Below, piece after piece: positions 28,991 through 40,359 of a DNA stretch of 64,000 nucleotides. Below the pieces are notes generated by a model. It had not been told where the DNA came from, did not search any database, and saw nothing but the letters and a program-made list of their open reading frames with translations. A program made the translations under genes and the position numbers. Source of the DNA: Limnomonas spitsbergensis (Eukaryota > Chlorophyta > Chlorophyceae > Chlamydomonadales); the NCBI GenBank assembly GCA_037349105.1, contig JAYJMM010000111.1, positions 558,001 through 622,000 on the forward strand, in the 5' to 3' direction. Numbering within the stretch: the first letter of the stretch is position 1; the number at the start of each line of letters is the position of its first letter.

Positions 28991-30204
28991 AGAAACACGA
29001 AATAAAGACGTAACGTCATTAACTTGTCTCAATGCTGTATCTTTGGCTCTGGCTGTTGTGGAGAATGAGGTAGACATCATTGAGGGCTAGTTTCTTGAGG
29101 AGAATTGTGCCCCAGCGTGTGTGTCCCTTGCACAATACAAAAAAATATAACGCCGATGCGGCGTGGATTTTGGGAGGTACATGCTGACGAGACGCCCAAG
29201 CCCCAGTCTGTATACCCAGTACCATGCATGGGAAGGGAAATGGGACTTGGGTGGGTCTGTAAGAACAGGCGGAGACACTAATAGACAATCGGTGGGACTG
29301 TTTCAAGATAACGTCGAAGACGATGGATGTAAAATGCAGATTGTACAATGTGAACGGAAAGCTGTGTAAGCAGAGTAGGAACATAGAGGGGCGAGAGAAT
29401 GCCAAGAATCTAGGGAAATGTGCATGTTGCATTTATAGAAAATGCCAGAGCAGTCAATGACGACTCAATGAACAAATGGATGCGGGAAGAGGGGGTCAGC
29501 AAGAGGGGGTGGTGTCGGAGATAGAAGAGGTTGTGGAGGAGTGGTGGGAAGAGGTGTCATGGTAGGTGTAGAGAGGGTCCATCCAGCGGCGGGAGGAAAT
29601 GTACCAGGCAATGGTGCATGCATGTCGGCGAAATCGATTGGGGTGTCCCTTGCCAATGTTGCCATGCTCGCTATTATATGCAGACATGGTTTACTGGCAT
29701 GCAAGAAGATACGACGCATATACACACGCCGGTGTTTGGTAGCGCCAGGAAGTGGGGCAACTGTCGAATGTGGATTTGCGCGGAGGCTGGGAGCCACCGG
29801 GGGCATATTTTCGAAAGTTTCTCGGCGTAAATTCCGGTTCGGCAAGGAAATCCTAACCAAAAATTAGCCACTGAAATATTGCAACGGTTGTGGAGCGCCA
29901 GCTGGCGATGTGTACGTGGACACATGTAATGCGCAAATTGTCATGTGACCAGTATGTGAGCCCAAGAGTCACGGGACGAGTCACGATATGCGTGGCGGCT
30001 CTGACGTGCGTGGATTGCGAATCAGGGTTCACGTGTTTCACGGACCAGACGTGTTTACGGCTACGATACGCCAGGGCGGTGCGCCTGGGGGTATTATTTC
30101 ATATCGGTGTTTCAGACTACTCACCATATTCAACGAGTTTAAAGTCGTCACATACCGAGACAAGCAAAGCTTGCACTATCAGACATTGGCTTGATCGGCG
30201 AAAG

Positions 30205-30915
30205 TAGCCAGAGGGAGTGTGCTTGAGTGCGCATAAATTTGCGACTGCGACTCGGCGCGATCAGCACGGCTAATACCAGAGGACGGCGCAACGGTCAGCG
30301 GCGAGAGGCACGCTACTGCTAGCGGTGTTGGGCACGGGGGAGTAGCGAGCAGGTGGAGGATGCGCTACATGTGTGCTTCCAGTGCCCTAGTGTCAGGGAG
30401 CAGTCGCGGGAGCCGGGGTGGGCAGGTCCTCCGGGCGCTGCTACTAATAACTTCCACCAGCTGTACCAGGCTGAGCAGGGGTGGGATGCACTTGCTTTTG
30501 TGGACTGTGCTGTGGGCATTGTTGAGGGTTAGTCTCTAGGGATTTTAGGCGCCGGTGTCGTTTGCCTTTCCGGCCTTCTCTTTTGGTCCTTTTTTGTTTG
30601 TTGGTATTGTTGTTGTTGTTGTTTGCCACATTTTTTGTTTCTTCTCTTCGCCTTTCTGATCAGTGGGGCGCCCTCACGGCCAAGCATGGGTGGGATGCGC
30701 TTGCTTTTGTGGCCTTTTGTTTTAGAGGCTTTGTTCATGGCTACTCTCTATTGGAACTCAGGTGTCGGACTTGGTCTTCTTTGCCTTCCCGGCCTTTCCT
30801 TCTGTTCCTTTCCCCCCCTCTTCCTTTTAGTTTCTTCTTTTCTCCCTTCTGAACAGTTGGGCGCCCACGTGGCCGAGCTTTGAGCGGGCCCAAAGGTGTA
30901 ACGTTACTGACTCGA
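30205..30915 (+). mobile_element. 5'-truncated LINE fragment (C-terminal coding remnant and 3' UTR)
   Basis: Aligns by eye with 40866-41362 from AGGGAGTGTGCTTG onward. The frame after about 30350 encodes QVEDALHVCFQCPS, WAGPPGA and GWDALAFVDCAVGIVEG, the Cys/His-containing C-terminal region typical of non-LTR retrotransposon ORF2 proteins, and ends at a TAG. The 3' UTR includes an internal partial repeat (GGGTGGGATGC-x-CTTGCTTTTGTGG at 30480 and 30687) and closes with GGGCCCAAAGGTGTAACGTT. A truncated, inactive copy. Confidence 0.7.
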
Positions 30916-31265
30916 CACTGGACAGATTCTATGACAACAAAGGAAACTGCCCAACAAGTCAAGATGGGGACTTGCAACCTACAGAACAAAAAATAGGTGT
31001 TGTCACCATCCTTAGTCACCCCAAGCGGCAAGTTGAGTTGCAAAGCTACCTGATCACCCTCTTCTCTGACAACAGCCAGGGGGTGGGATGGGGGCACCTT
31101 ATGCCATCCAGAGGGGACAGAGGCCAGAGACACAACATCTCTGACCAGGCATGCAATAGAGTCCGGTAGGGAGGCACGGTGCACAAAAATGCACGGTCAT
31201 TCTTTCTTGATGTGGTCTCATCTTGTCTGATCACCTTGTGAAATGATCGTGTAATTGAACGAGTG
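30916..31265. other. Intergenic, nothing recognised
   Basis: No ORF, RNA or repeat identified between the LINE fragment and the tRNA-like sequence. Confidence 0.5.
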
Positions 31266-31345
31266 AGGCAGGGGTCACAAGTTCGAAACTGGTTGGTGGC
31301 ATTCTCTGCCCCCATAGCTCAGTTGGTTATAGCACTGCTCTCATA
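31266..31345 (+). tRNA. Circularly permuted tRNA-Met(CAU)-like sequence
   Basis: The 3' half comes first: position 38 A at 31266, anticodon 3' stem GGCAG, variable loop GGGTC, T arm ACAAG-TTCGAAA-CTGGT, acceptor 3' strand TGGTGGC, discriminator A at 31301. A 6-base spacer (TTCTCT) follows, then the 5' half: acceptor GCCCCCA from 31308, TA, D arm GCTC-AGTTGGTTA-TAGC, A26, anticodon 5' stem CTGCT and loop CTCATA ending at 31345. Joining the halves at 37/38 gives a full cloverleaf: acceptor 6/7 pairs, anticodon stem 5/5 (one G-U), T stem 4/5, D stem 3/4. T8, A14, G15-C48, G18G19, A21, T33, G53, TTCGA and C61 are all present, with anticodon CAT at 31342-31344. A TTTTT run at 31356-31360 could end Pol III transcription. 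The body resembles bacterial/organellar elongator tRNA-Met. No CCA is encoded. The three stem mismatches leave open a decayed permuted pseudogene. Confidence 0.65.
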
Positions 31346-32054
31346 CCTCAGGAAATTTTTCATGGCAACGCGGGCCGCTTGGCACAGCCGAATTGATGGA
31401 CCATGGCGGTGTTGGTATCTCGTCCAGCGGCACGTGTGTCACATATCGCAGTTTGTCCTGTCCAGAGAATGAAGGCGTCTGCGGAATAAGTGCGGATCAA
31501 GTCGTACCTTACCATGTGTTGCTCCTTTCTATCGTCCGACCAAGTTTTCAAGCTATGTGTGACTTATAGCCGGTAATTAGTCCGCGCACCCCCTTCAATG
31601 TTTTGTTTGCCTGTGACTACCAAGTCCGCGCATCGCGGTTTTTGAATTGTTTTCACCGTGCATGCAGTGGCCAAAATGAATCAACTAAACGCGAATTGAA
31701 ACCGGTTATACGGTAGTGTGGATTTCCAGTGAAAGTGTGAATTTCAAGTCGGTGCACCGTAGTGGACTGGAAGTCCGTAACGATACAATACAAATATTAT
31801 ACTTCAAGTTTGTGATGTTTTACCAGACCAACAGAGAAGCAAGTTTGATGCATGGGACATGTGCCCGTTTACTGGGACAAGCACTAAAAACGCAGAGACG
31901 ACGAGCAAAAATCAGTGACTCCCTTGGGATAGCAACCAGCACGCATGCAACATGCAATATGGTAATACTGTTTGTTTCGCTTATTGGGTACATAAATGTT
32001 TTCATGGGCTACTGAACGAATGAATTGACTTAAGCTTTATACTGATGGCTTTGC
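31346..32054. other. Intergenic interval
   Basis: Apart from the dispersed repeat at 31803-31953 nothing is recognised in this stretch. Confidence 0.5.
31803..31953 (+). repeat. Dispersed repeat, copy 1
   Basis: About 150 bp sharing roughly 80% identity by eye with 39208-39357, centred on TTTGATGCATGGGAC and CGAGCAAAAA-C/T-CAGTGAC. No coding frame or terminal structure; family unknown. Confidence 0.6.
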
Positions 32055-32155
32055 TTCTTTACTTCTTAACTTTCTTTCCTTCCAACGACACAGTTGGAAG
32101 ACAACGCGGCCGAGCCTTTTTGAGCAGGGCCCAGAGGTGTAATGTCATTGACTGA
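32055..32155 (+). repeat. LINE 3'-tail, short 5'-truncated copy
   Basis: A CTTTCTTTCCTTCC tract, then GCGGCCGAGCCTTTTTGAGC and CAGGGCCCAGAGGTGTAATG: the same 3' UTR end as the longer LINE copies. Confidence 0.7.
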
Positions 32156-32215
32156 TGGCTTTGAACCAGCCATTGTAACCGTATGAATACCACCTCACAC
32201 ATTTGATAAAAAAGA

Positions 32216-32257
32216 ACAATCGCGCTTATGGCGTACTATTGGCATAAGCGCGATTGT
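32216..32257. repeat. Perfect 15-bp hairpin
   Basis: Arm ACAATCGCGCTTATG at 32216-32230 pairs perfectly with CATAAGCGCGATTGT at 32243-32257 across a 12-base loop. No T-run follows and no gene is adjacent. Confidence 0.85.
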
Positions 32258-34776
32258 GTATGCCTATTTCTCAGCTGCTGCTGACGAGGGCCACATGCAC
32301 ACCTACTAGGCTGCTTTGGGGGGTTAGCAGTTTAGCACCTCAGGTTTCTAAGGTTTGGGCGGCCGGCCTCACACTATTAATTGATCAAAAGCAAGCGAAC
32401 GAAAGGGATGGTCCCATTGCTTGAAGCGCCAGTGGTCTTGAAGGCTCACCGGCCAGTGCTTGGTTACTAGTTAGATAGTGCAATTCGGCAGTGTTTACTT
32501 TTTGGCTACAAGTGGCCGCTTACCTGCACTCTGTCCTGCCCAACCTGCCCTGGTTCCGGAGCTGCAGGGGGATGGTGCTTCTGCCACATCTTCACCTGCT
32601 CAAGGCCACCGGGGGCAAGGGATCCGTTTCCTGGAGAGGACCCCCTGCTTGGGAGATCGACCAGCCACCCCGGACTGGTACGATCAAGGCACCGGCGCCC
32701 ACTCACTGAGCTCAGCCTGGACATCACTTCTAGCCAGGCAGGTGGCATCGGGAACACGAGGACCAGTGTCTTGTTAGATGTTGCACAGTATCACTTATAC
32801 TGCAGAACGGTACCAAGAAAATAATTAACTTTCGAGCAAAATAGTGCAACAGTTTTGTCTGGGCATTACGGAACTGCAAAATTCAGAGGGTCGGGAATAT
32901 TTTTGCGTTAGTGACGAAAAGTAATCCTGAGAATAACTGAAAAGTAAAAAGATTCATTCATGCTTGCTGTGCCTCATTTAGAATTTCGCCAGCTAGTACA
33001 CACATAAGTAATCGAATAGTCCCAGTAAGGACCAAACCATGTAGGTGTGGCATGAAAAAAGGAATGATGTTGTGCGGTTACAACGTGTGAGTGTACCGGG
33101 AGTGTTAGTTTTACTGCGGCAGATAGAACTAAAGAGCGGGGAGGGAGCCAAGGAGTCACGGGGGGAGGTCATGAAGTAACGAAGATGAAGGATTCCCCAG
33201 CCCGTAAAGATTACAGCCCTCAGTAGTAATGAGAGTAGTAGACCATCTGTTTAGTGACAAGACCGGTACTAGTATGGTAATAAGTAGTGAAGGTGAGTGA
33301 TCACCGCGTTCCATGCTAAGAAATGCGCCCAGAAAATGCATGTCCATTCGATAACACTCTTGCATAGCATAGTGCAAACCAGACGCAGACTCGGACATTT
33401 TCCCGCCACGAAGCGTGTCACTGGGCCAAAAAAGCACACCCATAAGAGAAAACCACCGTGAGGAAGTTGCTTTTTTGTTTTGCCTCATGGTACCGGTAAC
33501 GGCGCGGATGTGGCTACGGCCCCAAGCAAGCTGCGTTGTTTCCTTAACCTCCACGCCCTAATAGGGCGTAGCTTTCTTTCTTTCTTTGGTGGTGAGTGGG
33601 TCATGCATACTTCAATTTCCTGCGCCGTCAGGTACCGGCGAAAATTGGCGAGTCGACGGCGGCACTGCCCGCCGCTCCGGCCTGACAAGCATATCAGTCT
33701 CACTGGGGTTCGGGTGTGAGAAAACGCACCCTGGCTAGTCCGTGTCGGCTGCTGTAAGTTCGTGAGCGCTTGATGCCCGTACGCTGTCATGTCATCAGGC
33801 GGGCATTACTTTCGTTGGCCGAGAGATAAAAAGAACGTGAATGCCATTGCATGCATGTGCTTGAGGAAAGAAAAATAATAATGCCTTTTAAAGTGTGCAT
33901 CGAGGAGTAACAAAACGTGCTCGCGGAAAAAAATATTCTGAAGTAGCACCGAAGTTCCAAGTGACAGTATGAAAGCTGAATGACCGGTCGGGAGGGAGGG
34001 GGGGGACGGGACGTGGACCGGTGAGCTACTGTCAGAGCAACAGCGCTTTCTGTTACGCCCACTAATAAGAGCATGTGTCTCCCTCAGCGGTTGATGTTAT
34101 TACCCTATGTAAGATAATTGAACAGCTAGAATTGGACTATGTGGCTTGAGGTGTCGAGTTAGCCTACTCGACAACACGCCCTTCATGTTCCTGGCCTCCT
34201 GTCCACTTCCAAGATCTGATTGTCTCGAAGGACCGTCGGGGTGGGTTTCTACGCGAAGTGTGGGAGGCAGTACAATGACTGTTCGGGAGAAAGCACAGAG
34301 GAAGCTCGGTATTCCTGAGAACTTATTCACATCCCCTTGTACCCCTCTTAGTTTGCCCATCAACCACTACCAAGGAACCCCTGTTGCCTTTCTCGCGCTC
34401 CTGCTCTCCTCTCACATCCATCCCGATTACTTACGAAGGTGAGGTTCGGTGGGAGCCGGTGACCTTCGTGCGACCTTCGGACATGTCCACAATCGTGTTC
34501 GCTGTCTAGCAAGCGCATGCAGGAAAGGATATATTTTAATGAATGACGCTGCATCCCTGTGGACCTTGTCGAAAGGAATAATCACATCCACATTCCACAT
34601 TTGCCGCCTCAGCATGAAATCAATTACCAATTGAACTCCTTTATTTCCTGCACGGCCACTCGTTAGGTTGGCAAAGTGAAGCGTTGCATCACAACTTGTC
34701 GTGACAGACATCTTGAAGAGGCTGCGAACTCTCTGCCTCTTGACGCACAAGCCAAGCTGGGGCTTTCTCATCGACT
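32258..34776. other. Intergenic region upstream of the cysteine-rich protein gene
   Basis: No gene recognised in 2.5 kb. The last few hundred bases must include the promoter of the downstream gene. ORFs here (for example 33156-33554 and 34427-34771 on the minus strand) have no motifs or biased composition. Confidence 0.5.
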
Positions 34777-37700
34777 ATGATGACAAGAGCAGTGACTGTC
34801 GTGCTTGCTTCCTTGTTCCTCGGCATAGCAAGCATCCAGGCCAGGGGCCCCACTTACTACCGTCTGGTGCCCCCAGGTGAGAGTGCACGGTTGCCGTGTT
34901 CGAGTGAGGTGCGCGATCCTTCCTTGGTCTTCTTTCCTTTCCTAACTGACACATCGTGTGACTGAGGAGTCTCCCGAGCTCCTTCGACCCTTACTTCAAA
35001 CGCCTCGTCAGTCGTCACACGTCTCGTCAGAACTCTCTTTCCCCCCTTTATTCCCACCGACCCCTCCTAATATCCTACCGCCCTGGACACTATCCTACAG
35101 GTTTCACGCTGACCTGCTATGACGGCCATCGCATGATCTCCTCCGACGTTCCCGCGTCATCTGGCACATGTGAAGTCTGCCCGACTGGCACTGCCAGCAT
35201 GGGCGGCCTCAGTTGTAACGATTGTATCGTTGGGCGCCACGCTAGCGCGACCAACATGTCCGAGTGTGCCATCTGCGCTGCTGGCCATATTTCCACTATT
35301 GGCGCTGGGACAGGGTACGCCAAGGTCATCGCGAGCGTGGGGACATATATCTATGGCGTCATAGCGGCCACCGCTTGCTACGCCTGCCCTGCTGGTCACT
35401 ATCAGCCTACTCCCGGAGGTCAGGCATGCTTGCCCTGCGAACCAGGTAAGGGGTGTGCTGATGAATGAGGTTGCGCCAGCAACAGATGTACTGAAAGGTA
35501 CTACGCTTCGAAAGATATTGCGCGTTCTGGAAGAGGAAGAGAAAAAGGCCGTTGTCTGTGTTTGTCGACTGTCAAACAACAACCAACCAAGCTACACTCA
35601 ATCAGCAAGCGACGGACGATCCCTCCTTAGTACAAAGTAGCATGTTCTTCATGTTGCCAGGCGTGACAAACCAGAGCATGCCATGTAAACTTTGAACGCA
35701 GGGAACGCCAGTATGCTTCACGTACGACCCACACGCGGATTCCACACTTTTTCTCATCTGGCCACTTCCTGAGCCCATGCACCCTGCACCCGACAGGCTC
35801 CTACAGCTTGACCGCTGGCAGCCTTTCCTGCACGAAGTGTTCTATCGGCACAGCCAGTGCCACGACAGCCCTCAGCACCGTCTGCCCCACATGCCCGGCC
35901 AACACCTACACCACCGTCGCCGGGGGCACCATCTGCAAGTGGGTAATGGTGGCTTCTCTGGTCCCAGCTGGATAAAGCTGGGCAGGTCTACAGTTTATAA
36001 CCCGTGAGGGACTGTGAGGCTGCTGCCCTTACAATGCCACGAGGCAAAGAGGGGTGACAGCAGCGATTAGAGCCCTAGAGATATAGACCATGGGCTCTCT
36101 CTCGGTCGGCCAGGAGGCCGGGGTATATGGGGCAAGCCCGCAAGAGCACCCCAAAGCAGGGTCCAGGTCATTTAGCCCGCCACCCTCAACCCCGATTCAA
36201 ACAAAGAACGGAAGCGAGGTTCTCTGCGTCACTTTTTGTTTTCTCTGCAGCAGCATCTGCCTCACCCTCTACCCCATCAAGCAGCCAGCTCGCATGCTCC
36301 CTTGAGCCTTCACCGCCCACCCGCGTCAGCCCCCCCCCCCTCTCTCACCGTCTCACCTCCCTTGTGCGCAGGATTGTCCCCCTGGGTAACACATCCCCCG
36401 CTGGCACTGGCACGTTCACGCCTTGCGCTGCCGGCACCTTCCGTGACGCCACGAGCGCAACTTGCGTGGTGTGCCCCATTGGAACTTACCAACCGGCTGA
36501 AGGTCAGTGCAGTGGTTTTTGTGGTTTCGGTTTTCGGGGATGGGTGCCACTGAGCCGGTTACAGTGGGATGGGTTGCTACTGTGTTGGTTACACTGGGGA
36601 AAAGTCGGTTGGAGGTCTCGCACTCCCTCGAGAGATGACGCAGTAGAGTGTGGTGAGGGTTTCTAAAAGGGTCATCTCTGGGGATGGGGGAATCCTGGAC
36701 CTGTTTTCTTCAATCCGTCCTCAATAACAGCTTTTTTGAACACACACCCTAGCAGGTTACAGGCTTTCCTGGACGCCATGATTTCAGAGCATGATCTTTA
36801 CCCTCCCCCCCCGACCCCGTCCGTCTCCCTCCTTTCAAACACCCATACTTAAGCGATTATGAACCTCCCTCAAACCAACCCAGGCGCCACAATATGCATG
36901 GAGGCCCCCGCCGGCGCGATCGCCGCCTCTACCTCGCTCGCCCTCGTCACGGACTGCGCGGCAGGCTCGTACGCAGCGCCCGGCACCGGCACCTGCGTCG
37001 TCTGCCCGTTGGGCACCTACACCGATGTCCCAGGCATGCCCGCCTGCGTGCCCTGCCCGCCCGGCCAGTACGCGGCATCCACAGGCAGCACCAGCTGCAT
37101 CGCTTGCGCTGCGGGATCTGTCGCTGCCTGGCCCACAACAGACTACCACGCGTGGACATCCGCGGAGCTCGGCTACTTCAAGGCGGCGACCTGCGATCCC
37201 TGCGCCTTGGGCTACCACCAGGCGGTCCCTGGCCAGTCAGTCTGCGAGCCGTGTGTGCCCGGGTTCTACGCGGACAACACCGCAACGCCAACATGCACGC
37301 AGTGCGTCGTAGGCAAAACTTCCACCGCTGCCGCCAGCTCCTGCACGGCATGCCCGGCCGGCTCTTTCGCAGACGCGCAGTCCTCCGGCATGTGCCGCGT
37401 CTGTAGCGCTGGCTGGTACCAGCCAGCAATCGACCAAAGCGTATGCCTGACTTGCCCAGCGGGCTCGTACTCTGACGCAGGCGCGACCGTCTGCATTACA
37501 TGCCCGCGCGGATCCGTGGCTCCCAGGGACGGTCGCCGCCGTTGCGACCAGTGCCGAGCTGGCTTCTATGCCAATGTGGACCCGGGCACCACTGTGCCTA
37601 TTGCAGACGGAACCGCAGGTGCCACGGCTTGCAAGGCATGCCCCCCTGGAACCTTCTCCTTTGATGGTGAGCTTCGGTGCTTCCGACAGGGCTTAGGCTT

Positions 37701-38095
37701 CAGACAGGGTTCAGGCTTCAGAATCAGCCTGTTTGCGCAAATCTGCCTCTGTGGGCAGATCAGCCACCTTGCCTGAATCCTGATGCCAGGAGCCTCCTGA
37801 AACATCACTGTTCAACCCCAGCCCTTGTTTTTCTGAACCGTAACACTAAGCACAGGACTCTCCACCTTCCACAGGAGCTGCCGGCAGTGGTACGACTGCC
37901 ACAGACTGCATGGCCTGCGCCATCAACACGACTGCTATCCGTGCGGGAATGTCAGCTTGCGTGGCCTGCCCCTCTGGCGAGCTGACCTGCGAATTTGGCG
38001 CAACGCGTTGCTCCCCGTACCCCTGCCTCAACGCTCTGCCTAACGCACCTCCACCCAGGGCGCCCGCGCCTCCGCCACAGGTCATGTCAGGTTAA
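34777..38095 (+). CDS. Secreted GCC2/GCC3 (ephrin-receptor-like) cysteine-rich protein
   Basis: Complete six-exon gene: 34777-34876, 35101-35445, 35797-35938, 36372-36502, 36884-37666 and 37875-38095, with GT/AG introns in compatible phases, giving 573 residues and a TAA stop. The N-terminus MMTRAVTVVLASLFLGIASI plus QA is a classic signal peptide. Nearly all the rest is a repeated ~45-55-residue module with CxxCPxGxY, CVxCPxGT and CxxCPAGSY motifs, which define the GCC2/GCC3 (ephrin-receptor/TNFR-like) family; at least ten modules can be counted. Each is expected to be disulphide-bonded. The C-terminus (NAPPPRAPAPPP) is proline-rich like algal wall or matrix proteins, with no membrane segment, so secretion to the extracellular matrix is likely. 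Its partner is unknown. Most introns are phase 1 (the third is phase 2), consistent with module shuffling. The start ATG directly precedes the signal peptide. Confidence 0.9.
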
Positions 38096-39763
38096 TGTCC
38101 GAGAATGGCCCTCCAGCCCGTATGGCACCGGATGGATGTACAAACAGACGTGTCGAGCATCTTGCCGCCGGATTCCTTTCATGTGTTCTTTCTGCATGGA
38201 GTTGTGTGTTTGCTACAGCGCCTCTGACCACTGTTTGCCATGCATGCCCTTTTGATGTCCGTGCTGGCTCGGTTTGCTGGCATCGAGAGGGCATCCTTGC
38301 TGGCACCGAGTATTGCAGCCTGGCTGAGCGCCAGGCTTCTCCCATCCAGCCCGTTCATTTCCAGTGTGTCCATGTGGCGGGGATAAATCCGTCCTTGATT
38401 CATTCCATCGCGTCAATTGTATTATTTTTCCTCGGGGGAGGATCACAGTTCTGATTGGGGGTATTTGTGAGGAGGGAGCCCCCCCCTGAGAGGGTGCGGA
38501 AGGTGGTGTCCCGGGGCTGTATTTGGGTGGCTTGTGCAGGGAATGGAGACGCTGGGGGCCTCTTCGGGGGAACCCCTGATTGAGAACCCTTTTCGCACCA
38601 ATTGGTCAAACCAGCAGTGCCTTTTCCAGGCACATAATTAATGAGGGACAGCTTACTTTATAATGAAGTTCAGGCTCTGCTGTGTTTTTGCCAACCCCTG
38701 GCAACAACAGGAATTTAAGCGTATTTTCTGCATTTCCAGAAGTATGGTTTTCGACATTTTAGGTGACCCATGACCAAATTACGGCTTCTCAAGCGATGAG
38801 TCATGGCTTTTGAAGTGGATGCTGCTTAGTGACGGGGAATGTAGGGCCGCTTCCTGACAACTCTACTGTGTTACCTGTCTGGCACATAACATTGTGGAGG
38901 GGAGCGCCCTTTTGTGTAATTATTCATTCATTTAAGCTATCTTCGGCAATAATGTACCGTTTGTTTACACTGTGAAATGTGGAACCGCGCAGGATTTTTT
39001 ATGTTTTTTTAATTGTTAAAGAGCCCGACTGGCTTGTACATGTCCGTTTCTTTTATAAGCAGGACCGAGCATCACTCGTGCCATGTTCCTTGCGTCCCGC
39101 AGCAAGGTTGAGGGATCATCTCTCCCCTCCTGTCTAGATCGCCGAATCCATATCCCTGCCTCCCTCACATAAAAAAAAAGGGCATGTCTTCACCATGGCC
39201 CAGGCTGTGAAGTTTGTGAAGTTTTTACAGTCCAACGGGGCATCACATTTGATGCATGGGACTTGTGCCCGTAAACCGGGACAGGCACTAAATACGCTAG
39301 GACAGCGAGCAAAAACCAGTGACCCCCCTGGGCAAGCAACCAACACACAACCACTGAGCTGTACTGTGGGAATGAACCCCATAGTGCAGAAGATGAGCCC
39401 TAGCCATAGAACATGACGTAGGTGCAAAAGAGTTCATTTGAACGCCTCCTAGGAAATTAAGAAGGAAAGGAGAAGACCTAAGTGAAATATAACTCTGTGT
39501 AAAAGCTGTGTGATACGTGAGCGACACTTCAATGAGATTAAGTGTTTTTTTTTAAATGTGAAATGGGTGAGGCACTATGTGTTGTGTAACTTTAGTGAGT
39601 AAAGTGTTTACAAAGTGTGAACTGTGTCGTATAATCTTTGAGATGTGAAACTTCTGTAAGTGAGCGATTTCAATGTTGCATGCGGTAAGTAATCTAGAAA
39701 CAAAGATGAGACCAGAGAAAGGAATTTTGATAATCAAGGGGACAGTCTTCCCACGAAGGACGG
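38096..39763. other. Intergenic region
   Basis: Contains the 3' UTR of the cysteine-rich gene, a TGTAA near 38914 that could be its polyadenylation signal (rather distant), and the second copy of the dispersed repeat (39208-39357). No coding frame recognised. Confidence 0.5.
39208..39357 (+). repeat. Dispersed repeat, copy 2
   Basis: Counterpart of 31803-31953, same orientation, sharing TTTGATGCATGGGACTTGTG-like sequence and AGCGAGCAAAAACCAGTGAC. Confidence 0.6.
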
Positions 39764-40141
39764 TTAATAGTCAAATCTCCCGCAAATTTCCCCCTTAACC
39801 TGACAAATGAGGTCAAAACTCATGCGACCACCTCCACCCCATCCACAAAGAGCCGAGCTCGCGTGAAAAACACCCTCAATTTCATTTCCTTGGCAAAATT
39901 GGAACTTGGGCCAGAGCTCATGCCGTGCCGACAGCTCTGCAGGGGACATGTCATCCCAGTTGGTGACACCCTTGCCTGCCAACTGAATCCTCATGTACAC
40001 GATGCTCTCGGCCTCGCTGCGAGTGTCCATGCGGAACTTTATCTTCCGCAATAACTTGCCGTTGGGATCCGGCTTGCCCATGTGGAAGGCACTACTGACA
40101 TTGATAGTGATGCCCATGAGCTTGCACATTGTCTCACAGAC
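39764..40141 (-). CDS. Orphan ORF fragment, unknown protein
   Basis: An open frame follows an acceptor-like GGCTCAG at about 40142. It encodes about 125 residues of balanced composition (KPDPNGKLLRKIKFRMDTRS, VTNWDDMSPAELSARHELWP), which reads like real protein. Further upstream on the same strand, WGLLLEDYLLRMQVVQQNCK occurs in another frame, so this may be a decayed transposon or gene remnant. No family recognised. Confidence 0.4.
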   Translation of the reverse strand, partial: VCETMCKLMGITINVSSAFHMGKPDPNGKLLRKIKFRMDTRSEAESIVYMRIQLAGKGVTNWDDMSPAELSARHELWPKFQFCQGNEIEGVFHASSALCGWGGGGRMSFDLICQVKGEICGRFDY

Positions 40142-40359
40142 CTGAGCCGCACAGTACTAGTGTTGGCTTCGTCCACTACGGCTGCGGAGACTTCCGAGCC
40201 ACGCCTTACAATTCTGTTGCACCACCTGCATCCTCAGCAAATAGTCTTCAAGTAGCAAGCCCCACTTTTTCCCCAGTGAACATTTAGCGAGATTTATTAT
40301 GTAGGATTCCTACGCCGCCACGGACATACACCAATATTGTGAGACCCTTGTGTTCGTAC

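Larger units (their letters stand above)
27986..30204. other. Intergenic region with one possible orphan exon and a LINE tail
   Basis: No complete gene. Contains a possible terminal exon (28209-28282), a TGTAA motif near 28402 that matches the usual green-algal polyadenylation signal, and an inverted LINE tail (28925-28990). The ORFs at 29465-29860 and 29019-29432 have no conserved features and lie in ordinary AT-balanced sequence. Confidence 0.5.
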
